From positions 1-20,648 of IMG/VR virus record IMGVR_UViG_3300037189_001653: a stretch of DNA of 20,648 nt, one strand, 5' to 3'. Under the pieces are notes generated by a model. That model saw only the letters and a list, made by a program, of their open reading frames with translations. It was not told the origin of the DNA and did not search any database. The DNA is from a virus. Position numbers and translations under genes: made by a program. Shown piece after piece: positions 6,143 through 13,728 of this stretch. Positions within the stretch are counted from its first letter, which is position 1; every line of letters starts with the position of its first letter.

Positions 6143-8461
6143 ATGCCGCATCAGGCGCTTAAACTCCTGCCAGGCGTGGATCAGAACAGGACTCCTGCGC
6201 TTAACGAGGCTGCGCTCTCGCAGAGCCAACTTGTGCGTTTTATCCCAGACCGCATTCTTGGCGGCTTGGTTCAAAAGCTTGGCGGATGGGCTAAATATCT
6301 CAATACGGTAGTGTCATCGACTGTCCGTGCATTGTGGGGTTGGGAGGACACCAACAACAAGTCCTATCTTGCAATTGGCGCAGAAGGCATTGCTGCCGGT
6401 GGCGGCCAAGCGCTTCAAGTTTTGGATGCTGCGGCTGCCAACTTGGTCAACATCACGCCGGAAAAAACAACGGCAAATCCAGCAGTTAGCGTATCATCAA
6501 CAGTTGGGACAAACGCTTTTGTCATCACCGACACTGGCAGAAATGTAAGCAGCTACGATTCTGTTGATATACAGACGCCCATTTCAGTTGGCGGGATTGT
6601 TCTTTTTGGCCTGTATCAGTGCTACAACCCTACTAACAACACCAACACATACACAATTTACGCGATAGATCAAAATTCTGGCAGTCCAGCACTTGCGACG
6701 TTTTCTACGACGACGCCCATAACAGTGACTGGATCTTCTGGAACTGGTTCAGTGGCAACATTAACTTTTGCCGGTGCATATGTTTTCCCCGTTGGCAGCT
6801 CCATCACCGTGGCTGGGATGACTCCAACTGGCTACAATGGGTCATATGTTGTCACGGCATCTGCCGCCGGTAGCGTGTCTTATGCTAGCACTGCAACAGG
6901 TGCTTTGTCGGTTGCAGGCACAATTTCCAACACCGGCCTTGTCCCCCTGTTCACAACTGTATCTGGCCAAAGCATTGTTTTAGTTACGCTAAGCAACCAT
7001 GGGTATGCTGCCGGGGATGCATTTCCGGTTCTCATCAGTACGACTGTCGGTGGCATCACTCTTTCTGGAAATTATGTTGTTAACAGTGTCGTCTCTACGA
7101 GCCAATTTACAATTGGCGGCAACGTATCAGCATCATCAACAGCATCTGTTTTTGAGAACAGTGGGTTAGCCCGATATGTCTACTACAAGGGCGTCGGTCC
7201 ACTGGCATCAGGAACTGGGTATGGCATTGGCGGATACGGCACGGGCGGATACGGTACAGGTACTGCCCCAACCATCACGCGCGGCACACCCATCAATGCT
7301 GTTGACTGGACGCTCGATAACTGGGGCGAGATCCTAATCTCATGCCCGTTGAACGGCCCTGTCTATCAATGGTCCCCAACCACGGGGCAGCCATTGGCAT
7401 TGGTGATCCCCGAAGCGCCAACCGTCAATGACGGTGTGTTTGTCGCCATGCCGCAGCGACAGATCATCGCTTGGGGCAGTACATTTGACGGCATCAAAGA
7501 CCCATTGCTGATCCGTTGGTGCGATGTCGAAGATTACAACCAGTGGATCACAACGGTGACCAACCAGGCTGGCTACTATCGAATCCCCAAGGGATCGCGA
7601 ATTGTGCAAGGCATCCAAGCCGGGCAACAGGGTTTGCTTTGGACGGATCTTGGCATCTGGGCAATGCAGTATGTCGGGCCGCCCTATGTCTATCAGTTCA
7701 ACGAGCTTGGCAATGGCTGCGGCTTGATTGGCCGCAAGGCTGCGGCATCCGTGAATGGCGTCGTCTACTGGATGGGACCAAGTCAGTTCTTCCGGCTTTC
7801 TGGTGGCGGCGTTGAGCCAATTCGCTGCCCTGTCTGGGATGTGGTCTTCCAAGATTTGGACACCACAAATCTCGACAGAATCCGTGTCTGCCCCAACTCG
7901 CGTTTTGGCGAGATCGCTTGGCATTTTCCGACCAATGGAAATGGCGGCGAAAACTATGGCTACGTGAAGTACAACTACATTCTCGACCAATGGGACTATG
8001 GGTTCAATTCGTCAGCTAATCCATATGTGGCTAGGTCTGCATGGATCAACGAGTCGGTCCTTGGCGCTCCCATTGGCGCAGGGCTCAACAAGGCCATCTA
8101 CCAGCACGAAGTCTCGCCTGACGCTGATGGCGTCGGCATGGATTCTTACTTCCAGACTGGCTACTTCGTCCTTACCGAAGCTGATGTAAAGATGTTCATT
8201 GATCAGGTCTGGCCTGACATGAAATGGGGCTACTACGGCGGCACCCAAGGCGCAAACATCCTGTTGACGTTCTATGTCACGGATTACCCTGGGCAAGCGC
8301 CAACAGCCTACGGGCCATTCACGCTGACTGAAGCTACGACCTTCATCACGCCGAGGTTTAGGGCTCGACTTGTTGCAATCAGGATTGAGAGCAATGATAT
8401 TGGGTCTTGGTGGCGACTTGGAAACTTCCGTTATCGCTTGCAGCCTGATGGGAGGTTCTAA
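6143..8461 (+). CDS. Neck/nozzle-like tail protein (772 aa)
   Basis: It starts three bases after the adaptor gene. The N-terminus (QALKLLPGVDQNRTPALNEA, VRFIPDRILGGLVQKLGGWA) and later segments (DNWGEILISCPLNGPVYQWS, RIPKGSRIVQGIQAGQQGLL, WTDLGIWAMQYVGPPYVYQF, GNGCGLIGRKAAASVNGVVY) match a conserved podophage structural family that follows the adaptor and is thought to form the beta-propeller nozzle closing the tail channel. The end (FRARLVAIRIESNDIGSWWR, LGNFRYRLQPDGRF) is also typical. Residues about 190-262 (PVGSSITVAGMTPTGYNGSY, VVTASAAGSVSYAS) look like an added beta module, and residues about 362-372 hold a Gly-Tyr tandem repeat. The stop overlaps the next start (TAATG). SU10 gp10 is the nearest named comparison; this is inference from context and motifs. 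Confidence 0.78.
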   Translation: MPHQALKLLPGVDQNRTPALNEAALSQSQLVRFIPDRILGGLVQKLGGWAKYLNTVVSSTVRALWGWEDTNNKSYLAIGAEGIAAGGGQALQVLDAAAANLVNITPEKTTANPAVSVSSTVGTNAFVITDTGRNVSSYDSVDIQTPISVGGIVLFGLYQCYNPTNNTNTYTIYAIDQNSGSPALATFSTTTPITVTGSSGTGSVATLTFAGAYVFPVGSSITVAGMTPTGYNGSYVVTASAAGSVSYASTATGALSVAGTISNTGLVPLFTTVSGQSIVLVTLSNHGYAAGDAFPVLISTTVGGITLSGNYVVNSVVSTSQFTIGGNVSASSTASVFENSGLARYVYYKGVGPLASGTGYGIGGYGTGGYGTGTAPTITRGTPINAVDWTLDNWGEILISCPLNGPVYQWSPTTGQPLALVIPEAPTVNDGVFVAMPQRQIIAWGSTFDGIKDPLLIRWCDVEDYNQWITTVTNQAGYYRIPKGSRIVQGIQAGQQGLLWTDLGIWAMQYVGPPYVYQFNELGNGCGLIGRKAAASVNGVVYWMGPSQFFRLSGGGVEPIRCPVWDVVFQDLDTTNLDRIRVCPNSRFGEIAWHFPTNGNGGENYGYVKYNYILDQWDYGFNSSANPYVARSAWINESVLGAPIGAGLNKAIYQHEVSPDADGVGMDSYFQTGYFVLTEADVKMFIDQVWPDMKWGYYGGTQGANILLTFYVTDYPGQAPTAYGPFTLTEATTFITPRFRARLVAIRIESNDIGSWWRLGNFRYRLQPDGRF
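7229..7258 (+). repeat. Tandem 15-bp repeat, two copies
   Basis: GGCGGATACGGCACG is followed at once by GGCGGATACGGTACA, with two differences, encoding the repeated GGYGT in the nozzle-like protein. Being 15 bases long, gain or loss of a unit keeps the reading frame. Confidence 0.85.
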
Positions 8462-8817
8462 TGACTGTCAGTCTCGCCGATATCCTTACCACGCAGAAGA
8501 ATGGCGTCGTTGCAATTAACGGGCTTGCTCAAGCAACTGCCCGAAGCCTTGGAACCCAAACATCATCTACTATTACCTCCGCAACAGTAATTTATGTTGG
8601 CAAGGGATACCTTGTTAACTTTTCAGTTGTTGTGGCGGGCACAACTGCTGGCACAATCAGCAATACAGATTCCATTAGCACTGTAGCCGCATCAAACGCG
8701 CTTTGCGCAATTCCAGCTACCCTTGGAATAGTAAAACTTGGGCAGGTATTTTCAACGGGCTTGGTAGTTACGCCGGGTACTGGACAGTCCGTCAATGTCA
8801 CATATTCACCGGGGTAA
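8461..8817 (+). CDS. Small virion-associated hypothetical protein (118 aa)
   Basis: The start overlaps the previous stop by one base (TAATG), with GGGAGG just upstream. The protein begins MTVSLADILTTQKNGVVAIN, then becomes a Ser/Thr/Val-rich beta protein (ATVIYVGKGYLVNFSVVVAG, GTISNTDSISTVAASNALCA, LVVTPGTGQSVNVTYSPG). The N-terminal SLADILT..KNGV.AINGLA pattern recurs in small phage proteins encoded after the nozzle gene. No signal peptide, membrane span or catalytic residues are visible. The repetitive strand pattern and position suggest a minor structural component of the tail or neck, but no function is established. Confidence 0.7.
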   Translation: MTVSLADILTTQKNGVVAINGLAQATARSLGTQTSSTITSATVIYVGKGYLVNFSVVVAGTTAGTISNTDSISTVAASNALCAIPATLGIVKLGQVFSTGLVVTPGTGQSVNVTYSPG

Positions 8818-8820
8818 ATC

Positions 8821-9390
8821 ATGCCACTGAAAAAAGGTTCCTCACAGAAAACGGTTAGCTCCAACATCAGTGAGCTTGTGCATTCTGGCCGCCCCCAAAA
8901 GCAGGCAATTGCCATTGCCCTTAGCGAAGCCCGGAAGCATCGCGCAACTGGTGGGAAGACTAAGGCTATGGCTCCTCCCATCCCTGCACCTGGAACGGTC
9001 ATCAAGCCCCATGTAGGCCCTATCCACAGCGCCGTGGCTGGGAGGACTGATCATCTCCCAATGCATGTGCCGTCAGGGGCTTACGTGATCCCTGCTGACA
9101 TAATTTCTGCCATGGGCGAGGGAAATACCATGGCGGGCTTTAAGATCATGAACGATATTGTGAAGCAATACGGCGGCATCCAGCCAAGGATGGCTGATGG
9201 GGGTGCTGCCGGGCAGAAGGTTGCCATTGTTGCTGCCGGTGGGGAATACGTAATTCCTCCAGAAGTGGTGGTGAACATGGGGAATGGCAGCATGGAAGCC
9301 GGTCACACGGAATTGGACGACTTCGTCAAGAAGATGCGCGCCAAGACCGTACAAACTCTTCGAAGCCTTCCTGGCCCGAAGAAAAACTAG
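8821..9390 (+). CDS. Phage structural-region protein with duplicated YVIP motif (189 aa)
   Basis: The N-terminus (PLKKGSSQKTVSSNISELVH, GRPQKQAIAIALSEARK) is a conserved basic helical segment seen in many phage proteins encoded near the neck genes. Two later segments share a repeat: VPSGAYVIPADIISAMGEGN with YVIP at residues 88-91, and AGGEYVIPPEVVVNMGNGSM with YVIP at 143-146. The second belongs to the (D/G)GE(Y/F)V(I/V)PA(D/E)VV...GNGS pattern common in phage virion-region proteins. The spacing of 55 residues suggests internal duplication. The C-terminus is basic. Function is unknown; a minor virion or assembly role is inferred from position between neck and ejection genes. Confidence 0.75.
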   Translation: MPLKKGSSQKTVSSNISELVHSGRPQKQAIAIALSEARKHRATGGKTKAMAPPIPAPGTVIKPHVGPIHSAVAGRTDHLPMHVPSGAYVIPADIISAMGEGNTMAGFKIMNDIVKQYGGIQPRMADGGAAGQKVAIVAAGGEYVIPPEVVVNMGNGSMEAGHTELDDFVKKMRAKTVQTLRSLPGPKKN

Positions 9391-9398
9391 GGGGTAAT

Positions 9399-9890
9399 AT
9401 GTCTGAAGAATTGGGGGTAAGGCTTGGTACACCGGATGATGTCCATGCCTGCATGGATCTCGCACTGAAAGCTTCTGAGGAAAATGGGTTTGTAAAGTCC
9501 AATCCCCAGAAGCTTTTACAGGAACTCTGGCCTGGGTTGAATTTAGACAACGGACTGGTTGGGATAATCGAGGGGGAAGACGGGCGAGTAGAAGCAGGCA
9601 TTCTTCTCAGGATTGGGTATATGTGGTACTCAGATGATCCAGTGCTTGAGGAAAAGGCCATTTTTGTGGCTCCAGATTGTCGTAGCGCCAAGGGGGGCAG
9701 GGCTCGTCGGCTGTGTGAGTTCTCGAAACAGGTCTCGGACATGCTAGGTCTGCCGTTAATTATCGGCGTCCTGTCAAATCACAGAACGGAAGCCAAAGTC
9801 CGTCTGTACGAACGTCAATTTGGAAAGCCCACGGGCGCATTTTTCCTGTATAATGCGCGCACTGGCTCCTACCAGGAAGCAGTGGAGTAG
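9399..9890 (+). CDS. GNAT-family acetyltransferase (163 aa)
   Basis: It opens with ATG at 9399 after a GGGGGTAAT stretch. The protein begins MSEELGVRLGTPDDVHACMD, the usual beta1-alpha1 entry of the GNAT fold, and has a short beta-rich centre (DGRVEAGILLRIGYMWYSDD, EEKAIFVAPDCRSAKGGRAR). The last segment is the acetyl-CoA loop region, where Arg/Gly-rich residues (RSAKGGRAR) follow the beta4 strand, and GLPLIIGVLSNHRTEAKVRL, YERQFGKPTGAFFLYN completes the fold. Very similar short acetyltransferases are common in podophage structural operons, where the substrate is not known. It could modify a phage virion protein or a host protein. The next gene starts four bases after its stop. Confidence 0.82.
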   Translation: MSEELGVRLGTPDDVHACMDLALKASEENGFVKSNPQKLLQELWPGLNLDNGLVGIIEGEDGRVEAGILLRIGYMWYSDDPVLEEKAIFVAPDCRSAKGGRARRLCEFSKQVSDMLGLPLIIGVLSNHRTEAKVRLYERQFGKPTGAFFLYNARTGSYQEAVE

Positions 9891-9894
9891 TCGG

Positions 9895-12800
9895 ATGAGT
9901 GGTGGCGGCAAGACAAGCACATCGAGTTCTTCGGTATCCATCCCGCCCGAAGTCTTGGCGCGATACAATGCCGTCAACGCCCGCGCCGAAGAGACTGCAC
10001 AGCAGCCATTTCAAGAATATGGTGGAGAATTTGTTTCTCCATTAAGCCAGACTCAACAGGCTGGTATTCAGTCTACGAATGTCGCTGCTGGGCAAGCTCA
10101 GCCGTACTATAATGCTGCGACTGGGCTTACGCTGTCCGGGGCAAGGGATGTCGGCCCACTGACACAAGGGCAGATTGGTTACTACCAGAACCCCTACACA
10201 CAGGCCGTTGTTGACCCGACCGTACAGGCTCTTCAGCAGCAATTTGGCCAACAGAACGCTGCCCAGCAAGCGCAAGCTATTAAAGCCGGTGGGCTTGGCG
10301 GCGGCGGCGATGCTCGCGCCCGCGCAATGCTTGCCGGGCAGCAGGGCCTTGCTTTCGGCCAGGCAATCGCGCCCCTGTACTCACAAGGCTATGACAAGGC
10401 AGCAGCGCTTGCCCAGTCCCAGCAGGGCGTTGTGGCATCTGACCTCGCCCGCCGCATGCAGGCTGGTACACAGATCGCCAACTTGGGCACTGGCGCACAG
10501 ACGGCTGGCCTTCAAGGCGCTGCTGCGCAGTTGCAAGCTGGCCAGCAGGAACAGCAGACCCAGCAGGCGCTGGATACCGCCAAGTATCAGCAGTTCCTCC
10601 AGAAGCAGCGTTACCCATTCGATGTGACTCAGTTCCTTGCCAACATCGCGGAAGGCACTGGCGCGTTGTCTGGCTCGACCACAACGACAACGTCCCCGCG
10701 CGGCCTATTCGGCAATCGCGGCGGCGCGATGACGGGGCGTCATGCCAAGTATGCCGGTGGTGGTTTGGTCCCTGAGGGCTTTGATGAAAGCTCAATGGGT
10801 GGCGCTGTCATGCCTGACATGGAAGGCATGGGCTTTGCCAGGGGTGGCTACGCAACTGATGGTGGCGTTGGCCCCTACAGCAATACCAGCCTCCTCAATG
10901 CTGGAACCGGGATTGTTCCACCGCCCATGCAGACCAACTACAAGCTGATGGTCTCCCAAGCCAAGATCCCAGAATCCACGGGTGGCCTTGGTGATGCCCT
11001 TCAGCGCGGTCAACAAATGGCTGGCCTGTATAAGTTTGGCAAGGAGGGCCTGATTGGCACTCCGAAGACTTCTGTTGATCCCACTGGCGGCGCTGGTCTT
11101 ATCGGTGGTCAGGGCCAATGGGGTGGCGAAAATGTCTTCAGCAAGCTGAAAGACTTTATGAAGCCTGCGGCTGCCCATGGCGGCTTGATCCTTGAGCGCG
11201 AGCATCATGCTGGTTACACCGGCAACGTTGCTGGTGATGATTACGATGATGAAGACGCACCGAAGAAAAAGGAAATGAACAACAGGGCCGAAGTCCCTGA
11301 GACATTCCTGACACCCAGTTTCCTTCAGGCTGGCGCGCAGCATCCGACTTTGCAGACTGCTGGCGGCGGTGGCGGTGGGGGTAAATCCTCCAACACAATA
11401 GGACAGCTCGGCCAGTTGGCTGGTGCAGGCAATGCAGCCATGAAGCTTGGCAAAGGCGCTGCTGGCCTATTTGGCGGCGCTCCGTCTGCGATACCTGAAG
11501 TCATTGATCTGACGACCCCAGTGGCTGCTGGCGCTGAAGCTGCTGGCGGCACTGGTTTGCTTGCTGGTCTTGGTGAGGGACTTGGTAGTCTTGCTGCGTT
11601 TATCCCGTTCCTTCAGGACGGCGGGCGTGTCCCACATTATGATTACGGTGGCCTCGTTATGCGCGAGCATCACGATGGCAGCGAAGGAAATGTTGCTGGT
11701 GAAGCGCCCGCTGCGCAAGCCGAAGCGCCTCCCGCTGACGACCGCCTTGATCGCACTCTTGGCGCGCTTCGCCGCATTGAGAGCGGTGGCAAGTATGACA
11801 TTGTCGGCCCTGCATCACGCAAGGGTGACCGACCTTATGGCGCGTACCAAGTCATGGGCGCAAACATCCCGTCTTGGACGGAGGCTGCCCTTGGCCGTCG
11901 ATTGACGCCTGAAGAGTTTTTGAAAGACAAGGAGGCGCAAGACGCCACTGTGCGCCATCGTGCCGGTCTTTATCTCAAGCAATATGATGACCCCAGACAA
12001 GTTGCATCAATGTGGCTTTCTGGCAGGCCAATTGAAAGAGCTGGCAACGCTGCTGACGTTCTTGGAACTGATGTCCCAAAATATCTCTCGATGTTTGACA
12101 GGTATTATGGCGGCAAGGACCTTGCACCGGCTGACGGCAAGAAGGCGGGCCTAATGCCGCCTGCGGATATCGGGCGCACTGTCAGCGATACAGCTACCGG
12201 GCTGTTTGACAAAGCCACATCCCCCAGCTTTGCGGTGCCTGCTTTGGGCTTCCTTGGCTCGATGTTGTCTTCCAAGAGCCGCACACTAGCTGGCGCTCTT
12301 GGCGAGGGCATGCTTGGTGGCGTTGGGGCTTATCAAGCCAACAAAAAGCAGGAGCAGGAGACGGCCAAGAACTTGGTCGAAATGCTCGGCAATCGTTTTG
12401 AGCGCCAGCTTGTGAATGGTCAAGTTATCTATCGCAATAAGCTTACCGGCAGTGAAATCCCTGCATCTCAAATGGCCAACACGGCAGCCGGAATGTTCAA
12501 GAATGCCGGTCTTGATCCCAAAGATTATGGCATTGCGCCGCCGTCTGCGCCCACGGCCCCCGGTCTTGTCCCTGCAACTGGCGCAGCCCCATCTGGCGTT
12601 GTTCCTGCTGCCGGTGCGCCCGGCGCAGCGCCTGAGGCAGCTCCCGGTGCGACTAGTACTCCTGCGGCTCCCGGAGAGAAGCCACCGGCAGCAGGCGCGA
12701 AGCCGCCTGTAACGCCCACAAACCCGTCTGACATGACGGCAACTCAGTTGCGCGCTTATTACGAAAAGAACCCCGAAGCTGCTGGCTTGGTTGGGGACGA

Positions 12801-13728
12801 TGACCCGCGAGTGATCAGAGCAAAGATCAAAGCTCTGAAGAGCCGTGCTGAAGATTTCCGCAGCAAATTGAATGACAATGCTGGGGCTACGGAAGCTGAC
12901 CGGCAGGCACAAGAAGAAGAGAAGCGCCTTGATAAGCTTCTTGATCAGGCTAGTTCGCATCAGTCTGCGATTAACCAGAAGCTCAACGAACAGCAGGCTG
13001 CCCAGTCTGGTGAATTTGAGAAGGAAATTCTCAAGCGCCAAGAGTTGTATCAGCGCGCTCGCGGCAACTGGGAGCGTCTTGGCGACATCTATTCGGAACT
13101 CAAAACAGGCCGCGCAGAGACTTTTAAGGCAGATCTTGCTAGCTGGGCTGATGGTTTTGGTATTCCATTGCCGGGCCTCCAGCAAAAGCTTGCAAATGCT
13201 GCTGATGTTGATGCTGCGACTAAGATCACTATGCAGGAAGTTTACGACGCTATGGCTAGGGAGAACTTGGTCCGCGCGCCTGCGGCTTCTGCCAAGGGTC
13301 TTTCGCAGACGGTTCCAGGCCCCAACCTCACCCCTGGCGCTGTCTACGAAATCGTTGGCAAGAACCTTGGCGAGCTTGAGCATGTTCGTAAGCGCGATGA
13401 TGCCTATCTCGATCAGGCTCGCGGTACTGTCCCTGCGAAGTTCCTGCGTGATTACGACAGGGCCAATCCCAGCTCCCTCAAGGAAGATGTTGCTCGCGGC
13501 CTGAATATGCTGACGATCAACCCTGCTGTGCCAAGGGAGACCATAAACAGTCTCTACACGACCTATGGACCACACGGCTATAAACCCAAGGGCATGGAAG
13601 TTGAAGGCGGCGCGCCTGCTGCTACCCCAGCCAAGCCTGCTGTCCCCGAAGTCGGCACTGTCATGCAGGGCTATCGCTTCAAAGGCGGCAACCCCGCAGA
13701 TCCCAATAGCTGGACAAAGGTGCAGTAA
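9895..13728 (+). CDS. Large internal/ejection-type virion protein with lysozyme-like domain (1277 aa)
   Basis: The ATG at 9895, with GGAG at 9883-9886, is chosen over an earlier one inside the acetyltransferase gene. Residues 1-270 are Gln/Ala-rich and helical (AAQQAQAIKAGGLGGGGDAR). Residues 283-610 are Gly-rich with GGL motifs at 289, 429 and 585, the last two continuing as REHH(A/D)G..GNVAG. Residues about 611-735 resemble a transglycosylase/lysozyme-like domain: LGALRRIESGGKYDIVG with the candidate catalytic Glu629, and GAYQVMGANIPSWTEAALGR. Residues 880-945 are a Pro/Ala linker, followed by coiled coil and a C-terminal part ending GGNPADPNSWTKVQ. Such proteins are ejected into the host and locally open peptidoglycan for DNA entry. 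The next gene starts in the stop codon (TAATG). Confidence 0.8.
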   Translation: MSGGGKTSTSSSSVSIPPEVLARYNAVNARAEETAQQPFQEYGGEFVSPLSQTQQAGIQSTNVAAGQAQPYYNAATGLTLSGARDVGPLTQGQIGYYQNPYTQAVVDPTVQALQQQFGQQNAAQQAQAIKAGGLGGGGDARARAMLAGQQGLAFGQAIAPLYSQGYDKAAALAQSQQGVVASDLARRMQAGTQIANLGTGAQTAGLQGAAAQLQAGQQEQQTQQALDTAKYQQFLQKQRYPFDVTQFLANIAEGTGALSGSTTTTTSPRGLFGNRGGAMTGRHAKYAGGGLVPEGFDESSMGGAVMPDMEGMGFARGGYATDGGVGPYSNTSLLNAGTGIVPPPMQTNYKLMVSQAKIPESTGGLGDALQRGQQMAGLYKFGKEGLIGTPKTSVDPTGGAGLIGGQGQWGGENVFSKLKDFMKPAAAHGGLILEREHHAGYTGNVAGDDYDDEDAPKKKEMNNRAEVPETFLTPSFLQAGAQHPTLQTAGGGGGGGKSSNTIGQLGQLAGAGNAAMKLGKGAAGLFGGAPSAIPEVIDLTTPVAAGAEAAGGTGLLAGLGEGLGSLAAFIPFLQDGGRVPHYDYGGLVMREHHDGSEGNVAGEAPAAQAEAPPADDRLDRTLGALRRIESGGKYDIVGPASRKGDRPYGAYQVMGANIPSWTEAALGRRLTPEEFLKDKEAQDATVRHRAGLYLKQYDDPRQVASMWLSGRPIERAGNAADVLGTDVPKYLSMFDRYYGGKDLAPADGKKAGLMPPADIGRTVSDTATGLFDKATSPSFAVPALGFLGSMLSSKSRTLAGALGEGMLGGVGAYQANKKQEQETAKNLVEMLGNRFERQLVNGQVIYRNKLTGSEIPASQMANTAAGMFKNAGLDPKDYGIAPPSAPTAPGLVPATGAAPSGVVPAAGAPGAAPEAAPGATSTPAAPGEKPPAAGAKPPVTPTNPSDMTATQLRAYYEKNPEAAGLVGDDDPRVIRAKIKALKSRAEDFRSKLNDNAGATEADRQAQEEEKRLDKLLDQASSHQSAINQKLNEQQAAQSGEFEKEILKRQELYQRARGNWERLGDIYSELKTGRAETFKADLASWADGFGIPLPGLQQKLANAADVDAATKITMQEVYDAMARENLVRAPAASAKGLSQTVPGPNLTPGAVYEIVGKNLGELEHVRKRDDAYLDQARGTVPAKFLRDYDRANPSSLKEDVARGLNMLTINPAVPRETINSLYTTYGPHGYKPKGMEVEGGAPAATPAKPAVPEVGTVMQGYRFKGGNPADPNSWTKVQ

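Noticed and set aside
7340-7990. 216-codon open frame on the - strand
   Set aside because: It is antisense to the conserved core of the nozzle-like protein and has no motif or ribosome-binding site support.
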